Position numbers and translations under genes: made by a program
In this document: in pieces, positions 57,873 to 64,000 of the stretch
Position numbering within the stretch: position 1 is the first letter of the stretch
How the letters are laid out: the number at the start of each line of letters is the position of its first letter
Notes under the pieces: model-generated
Databases searched by the model: none
What the model was told of the DNA's origin: nothing
Seen by the model: only the letters and a program-made list of their open reading frames with translations
Assembly (NCBI GenBank): GCA_904063045.1
Contig: CAJFCJ010000023.1
Coordinates: forward strand, 496,001-560,000
Length of the DNA: 64,000 bases
Direction of reading: 5' to 3'
From: Dimorphilus gyrociliatus
Lineage: Eukaryota; Annelida; Polychaeta; Dinophilidae

Positions 57873-60800
57873 ATGTTTCTGCTAATCCAAATTTTACTTT
57901 TTACTTGTACATTTTGCACTGTTAATGGTAAGTAATTAACTTGAACCGTTTCTTTTTGTTTCTTCTCTTCATTCTCCGTCTTTCTCTTTCTCTTTCACTC
58001 ACTCACTCACTCACTCACTCTCTCTCTCTCTCCCTTTCTTCGTTAAGTTTGTCGTGTAACCGCTGTAAGTCTTTTTTATATATCTCAAAAATTTTGTCAA
58101 CCACACGAAAAAAAGTAAAAAACTTTGTTCATGTTCTTAAACAAACACTTTTGAAATTTGCTTTGCAATCTTTTGCAACCTTCTATTGTAATCAATTATA
58201 TTTTAAGCCTAAGCCTCCTACTCTTTCTTTAAAACATTTTTCCTCTTTTAAAACGTTTATTATTGTTTTTATTTTTTCTTAATTTTTTTCTTTCAACAGC
58301 CGCTGTGAGTTTCTCTTCTGCAAGCCAGAATGTAGCTCTTGACGAACCTATTTTGAATGGAGCTACTATAGGAACTTTTACAGCAAGCGGCGCAACATCC
58401 TATAGTCTTTCCTCCAATCCTAGTGGTAGTTTTGCTATTGTTGCCGCTACTGGACAAGTTACAACTACAACGGATTTGGATTACGAAGATGAAGGCGCCT
58501 CTATTTCCTGTGATGTTACGGCGACCGACGGAGTTAATACTGATGTGTTAAGGATTAATATAGCGGTACTTAGTTTTGTTTTTAGATAATAATTATTGTA
58601 AAGTCCAAAAAAATAATCAAATAGATCAATCCCAAAAATGAATTCGATCCAACCTTTAAAGCTGATAATCAATTCTTACCTGCCTATGACTCGAGTACGG
58701 GTTATCTAATACCCGAAAATTCCGCCATCGGATATGAAATTGCTACTCTTGGGGCAACTGATGACGATGTTGGATTGGATGGTGATTGGACATTTTCCAT
58801 CTCGGGCAGCGGTAAGTAAATATAGAGTTTTATAGCGTATACAGTGATTGTCGTTAACTTGTTATTAATAACGTTCAATAAACTAAATCAAAGGATCTGA
58901 TAAATTCGTTATTGATGCTCAATCCGGAAAAATCTATACAAGTGCAACATTTCAAAGAGATGGTTCAAGCGGAGTAACTTCATACGACATAACTGTGAAA
59001 GTTGAAGACGGTGGTGTTGCCGCCACTGGAGGCGCCAGATCTACAACAAAGACAATTAAAGTTATTCTACTTATTATCATTCTGAGGACAAAATCAATCC
59101 ATTGAATATTTCTTAATTTTTCAATTAGATGGCTATAACGGATGTCAACGACGAAAATCCTACATTTACTTCTGGTATTCATACAGCAAATTTCTTAGAA
59201 ACTGTAGCATCAGGATCTACACTCACCATAACACCCACTTTACTCGTTACCGATGACGATTCCATTGGAACCTATACCTATACGTTTCTCGATGGGAATA
59301 CACCGGCATATTTTACTTTGGACGATGCAGTTCCAAAATCACCAGTTATAAAATTGGCTCAAGTCGTTTGTATTATTTATATACAGTATTATCTAAAATA
59401 AAGTAGATAAGATATGTAAAACTACTATTTCCAACTCTTTAACAGGTAAATCTCGACAAACCACAAAATCATGACGCGAGTTATAGATTAGTTCTACAGG
59501 TTGATGATGGAAATAGTCATACTGCAACAACAGTTATTCTCGTTTCAGTAACACCAGTTAACGAACATACTCCAGTTTTTTCACCTACAACGAACCCCGT
59601 ATCAAAATCTGTTTGTTTTCTCTTGTATACTCAATATAAACGTCCAATATAAAATCTCATATTTCCTAGATTTCTGAAGCTGAAAGTGTTGGATATCTTA
59701 TTCATACTGTTACGAGTACAGATGATGATTACGGTGACGATGGAGTCGTTAAATACGTCGCTGATACAAGTAGATAATTGATTCTTTCTTAGAAAGTTTA
59801 TATATATTGATTGATGCAATGAATGTCTTATTCCAGATCCAAATAATTGGTTTGATGTTGATGAAAATAATGGAGAAGTTAGGCTACGATCAAAAATTGA
59901 TTACGATGCCCTTACTGTTGCAGGAAGAACAGTTGATCTCCTTGTTAGGGTTGAAGATAAAAGTACTACTAGTGTTCGATCGGCTACTTTGACTATCAGT
60001 GTAACTATTACTGATGTTAGTGATGAAGATCCATCCTGTACTCCTGCTAGTTACGATACGACTATTAATGAAAATTTGGCTGTAAATTCGCCTGTTTTAA
60101 CAATAACTTGCTCTGATTCGGATGTATCAGAAAATATTGCATTCTCAATCGACCCTAACACAGATACTAACTCTATATTCCAGATTCACGCAACATCCGG
60201 AGCAATCACAATACAAAACAGTAAGTTTTAATTATTTTTTACTGAGCAATACAAATTTCTGTGAAATAGTAAAAATCAATTTTCATTGATGATTCTTTTA
60301 AAATTAATCTACAGCACCCGACTACGAAACAACTCAGACATTCAGTCTTGGTATTGAGGCTGTAAGTGGTCCTGGAGGGAGTGAAAAAACAGTTGTAGTT
60401 CCAGTTACCATTAATTTAAATCCTTTAAACGATGGACCTCCAGCAATAACGAATGGTCAAGTTACAAGAGCCGAAGATGTTGCGGTTGGAGAAAAAATTT
60501 TTCAGTTCTCGGCTAACGATCCTGATAATTCTCCGTCCAACAATCCTCATGACGTTACCTCATATCGGATCGATAGCGTAGACAATTCTGGAACTGCAAA
60601 ATTTACAATCAATTCAGTTACAGGATGGGTTATAATTGCAGAAAGTTTAGATTACGAAACTGCTACTCTTTATAACATTGTCGTTATAGCTAAGGATGGT
60701 GGTAATTCCGAAAGTACTGCAACTTTAACAGTTACTGTAACAGATGTGAATGACTTTGCTCCTGTATGCAACGAGTATTCTTTAACTGGCACTATTCCGG

Positions 60801-63800
60801 AGGATTCGAGTGTCAACGATCCTGTAGCAGGAACTACTCCCACTTGTAGCGATGCTGACGGAACTACTGATAATAATCAAATCAAGTATGAATTTGCAAC
60901 TCCTTCGGGAAATACAAATGATGCTTTCAACTTGAACCCTTCCACCGGAGCGATAACAGTTAAAACAGTTTCTTCTATTAATTACGAAGGAGGAGCTAGC
61001 TATAGAGACTTTACTCTTACGGTAAACGTTATTGATAAAGCTGGTACGGGATGTTCTGGAAGTTGTAAAACTGCTACTGTAGAAGTTCGAATAACAATCG
61101 AACCTGTTAACGAAGCTGATCCAGTTATTACGAATGCAAATACATATACAGCTAGCATTTCAGAGTCTGCACTTGTTGGCTCAAACGTCGGTCTTCCAGT
61201 TGCCGCTTCCGATGCAGATCAAGGAAGTTTACACGGAACTCTGAGGTAATTTATAAATCAAAATTGTTTATCGTTTTATCCCTACTGTATAGCTAATTGG
61301 TATTAGTATGTGCTCTCCTCCAAAACAGATATGCAATAACTTCAAATGATCAAGGTGACAATAAATTTGGAATTCGTCAAGATGGTCAAATATATGTCGA
61401 AGCTGCTCTTGAACGGGACGGTCTAAGTTTACCTGGAGCAAGAACTTATAACTTAGTTGTGACAGTCGCTGATAATATACCTGCCAGTCAAAGAGCAGCC
61501 ACAACGACCTACGTTATTACAGTTAATGACGCAAACGATAATGCTCCAGTGTTTACTCAAAATATATGGTCCGCTGCATTGAATGAACCGGGAGCTGTAA
61601 ATGATGTTGTTAAAAAGGTGACGGCTACCGACGAAGATGTTGGTACTTTCGGGACCATAGTTTATGAAATAGTTTCCGTAACACCCAGTACACCTGGTCT
61701 GTTTAAAGTCGTCGCTGATGAAATCCAATTGGATAGTCTCTTGGATTACGATACTGGTCACAAAACTTTTTCTTTAATTCTCAGAGCCAAAGATAGCGAT
61801 CCAACGACACCTTTGAGTGCTACGTCCACTTTACAAGTTGTGGTAAATCCAGTTAATGAGAATACTCCTAGTTTTGACCACCCCGCTCAAACGATAGCTG
61901 TTTCGGAGACGAGTGCCCCTGGAGTTATATATACTCTATCAGCATCGGATACAGATAGCGAGGCTGATGGTGCATTGAGATTTTCAATGGTATCACCTAC
62001 AGATTCGACACTCTTTGCAATTGATTCAACTAGTGGGGCTCTTTCAACACTTCAATCGTTAGATTACGAAGCAACCGTTCAGACTTACACCTTGGTTTTG
62101 AGAGTTTCAGATAACTATGGCAATACGGGAAATCTAAATGCTCAAATTACGTTTACAATCAATGTTCAAGATGAAAATGATAATTTTCCAACTTTCGCTC
62201 AAACCGTCTACACATTAAATATTGACGAATCTTTTGCTGCTAATACACTAGTTCCGTCTGGTACAATTACTGCCACGGATGCAGATAGCGGTGCCAATGC
62301 TGCTTTGACGTATTCTATTTACGGCGGAACCGGTCAGACTAGTTTTGTAATAAACGCTGCTACTGGCGCAATTTCGACTGCAGCCTCTCCCGGCTTGGAT
62401 CATGAAAATAGACAGATTCACGCATTATTAATTCGAGCTGTGGATGGTGGTACTCCTGCTAAAACAGGTCAAACAGTCGTTAATATTAACGTGAACGATG
62501 TTAATGACAATACACCCGAATTCTTACCGAACAACCTCCAAGCATCTGTAGATGAAAATTCAGCAGCTGTTACAGACATTGTTACGGTAACAACTTTTTC
62601 TTTTGGAATTTTTTCTCTTTGAACTTTTTCTAATAATTTTTCTTTGAACTATTACCAGTTAACGCTAAGAGATTTGGATTTAACTGGGATAAATATTCAA
62701 CAAGCCGTTTCTATAACAACAAATCCATCATCAAGATTTCAAATATCTTATACACCTTCTGCTGTACAAACTACTTATCCAATTTTACAAACAGCCGTTA
62801 GCCTTAACAGAGAAGTACAATCAACGTAATAAAGACATATATATATATATATATATTCACATAATATACACTGTATGATCAAATTAAATTTGCTACTTTT
62901 ACTTTAATATAGGTATGTTGTGGTTATAGAAGCAGTAGATACCGGAACTAATCCTTCAGCTTTAACTGGAACAGTATCCGTTACCGTAACGGTCAACGAT
63001 ATTAATGATAATACACCAGTGATTACTAGTACAGGTCATACTGTGAGCGTTTACGAAAATACAACTATTGGCTCTGTTATTATTGATGTGGACGCTACCG
63101 ATAGCGATACTGGAGATAATGCTGCATTGACCTACACAATAGCTTCCGGAGATGCTTTAGGGCATTTCATGATTGACGCCGGCACAGGAATATTAAGTTT
63201 AAAGACATCGCTAAATTACGAAGCAAATATAGTACACAATCCAGTAGTTGTTGTTTCCGATAGAGGAAGCCCATCGCTTTCAGTAACTGTAACTTTAACT
63301 GTAAGCGTTGTGGATAATAACGATAACTCACCACAAATACCCTCTACTTATACATTCAATATTGCCGAAAACGCTCCAATCGATACAAGGATCGGTCAAA
63401 TAGCAGCAACGGATGCTGACTCGAATAATAATGCAGCAATTCAATACCAAATCGTCTCAACTGTCTCAGGACCAGCTGACAGTTTTCGAATAGATATCTG
63501 TAAGGGACTTTTCATAGGAAATTCTCCTAAATCTTTATCTTTAATTACGACTAACAGCAAACTGTTAAAAGGGTTTTTTTTAATGTTTAAACAGCCAGCG
63601 GTGCCATATTCACAAAAACTATCAATTTGAATAGAGAAGGAGTTAGCACCTATAAATTATTGTGCAGAGCAACTGATGGTGGAAGTCCACCGCTTCATTC
63701 CGATACAATTGTTACTATCAACTTGCTGGATGAAAATGATAATAAGCCAGTATTTACGAAAAGCAATCACAAGGTCAATCTGGTAGAGCATACGAAACCG

Positions 63801-63924
63801 GGAGTGTTTCTAGTACAAATAGAAGCAACCGATTATGATCAAAGTGTAAATGCTAAACTAATTTTTTATATTGATCCGTTGAATAACGTTTCAAATTCAT
63901 TTTTCGAAATTGACGCCATTTCAG
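57873..63924 (+). CDS. Large cadherin, 5' part (signal peptide and 14 full repeats; continues off right edge)
   Basis: Thirteen exons, all phase-consistent: 57873-57927, 58300-58565, 58625-58811, 58894-59060, 59129-59362, 59446-59610, 59670-59769, 59837-60220, 60315-61245, 61329-62586, 62659-62825, 62913-63499, 63595-63924 (donor GTAAGT at the end). At least 1610 residues. A signal peptide (MFLLIQILLFTCTF) is followed by about 14 complete cadherin repeats and a 15th begun. Repeat boundaries show the calcium motifs DVNDENPTF, DVNDFAP, DANDNAPVF, DENDNFPTF, DVNDNTPEF, DINDNTPVI, DENDNKPVF, with LDYE and A-D-G/A-D-S motifs inside. The first and fifth boundaries are degenerate (NPKNEFDPTF, NPLNDGPP), suggesting reduced calcium binding. 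This is a Fat/Dachsous/CDH23-class giant cadherin for cell adhesion; the subfamily needs the missing C-terminus. Confidence 0.92.
57928..58299 (+). other. Cadherin intron 1 with (CACT)n-(CT)n microsatellite
   Basis: Separates the signal-peptide exon from the first cadherin repeat. Donor GTAAGT; acceptor CAACAG. A (CACT)n tract spans 57996-58020 and runs into CT repeats to about 58033. Confidence 0.9.
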
Positions 63925-64000
63925 GTAAGTCTATGAATATTGAAATATCTATAAAATCTATATACGTCATATATTGATCGATATATAATATGCATAATGT

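Overview
The window is animal nuclear DNA. It is AT-rich (roughly 70% by eye), full of TA/GA/CT microsatellites, and its genes are split by GT-AG introns that range from about 70 bp to 6.6 kb. The proteins (STK32 kinase, CPEB2-4-type RNA-binding protein, plakin, tetraspanin, Ig-domain surface protein, large cadherin) are metazoan. The mix of gene content and compact introns would fit a small-bodied spiralian such as an annelid, but the sequence alone does not settle the species. I see no rRNA, tRNA, CRISPR array, prokaryotic feature or intact transposon.

Layout. Positions 1-7744 (minus strand) hold the first three coding exons of an STK32/YANK kinase that runs off the left edge. Head-to-head with it, 8378-24440 (plus) is a complete CPEB2/3/4 (Orb2-type) translational regulator in six exons with two giant introns. 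Positions 24441-39248 are a 15 kb stretch with no gene that I can support: a probable long U-rich CPEB 3'UTR, microsatellites, and a few GC-richer islands. Positions 39255-43250 (plus) encode a short, unusual plakin: an SH3-containing plakin domain followed directly by plectin-type repeats. Positions 44637-46350 (plus) encode a four-exon tetraspanin. Positions 47401-49199 (minus) contain a candidate two-exon gene for a 44-residue protein, and 49636-50622 (minus) a 221-residue cysteine/histidine-rich protein that I do not recognise. Positions 51777-53821 (plus) encode a secreted or GPI-anchored protein made of a duplicated Ig-plus-cysteine module. Positions 57873 to the right edge (plus) hold the 5' part of a large cadherin with at least 14 complete repeats.

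Functional themes. There is no operon-like organisation. The left half is signalling and mRNA regulation (STK32, CPEB); the right half is enriched for adhesion, cytoskeletal and surface proteins (plakin, tetraspanin, Ig protein, cadherin). The most interesting points are the reduced plakin, the orphan duplicated-module Ig protein, the candidate microprotein, an in-frame 51-nt CPEB cassette exon at the position of the 17-residue vertebrate cassette, two inferred GC-AG introns, CTCF-like motifs between genes, and a dispersed TATACAGTATA motif.
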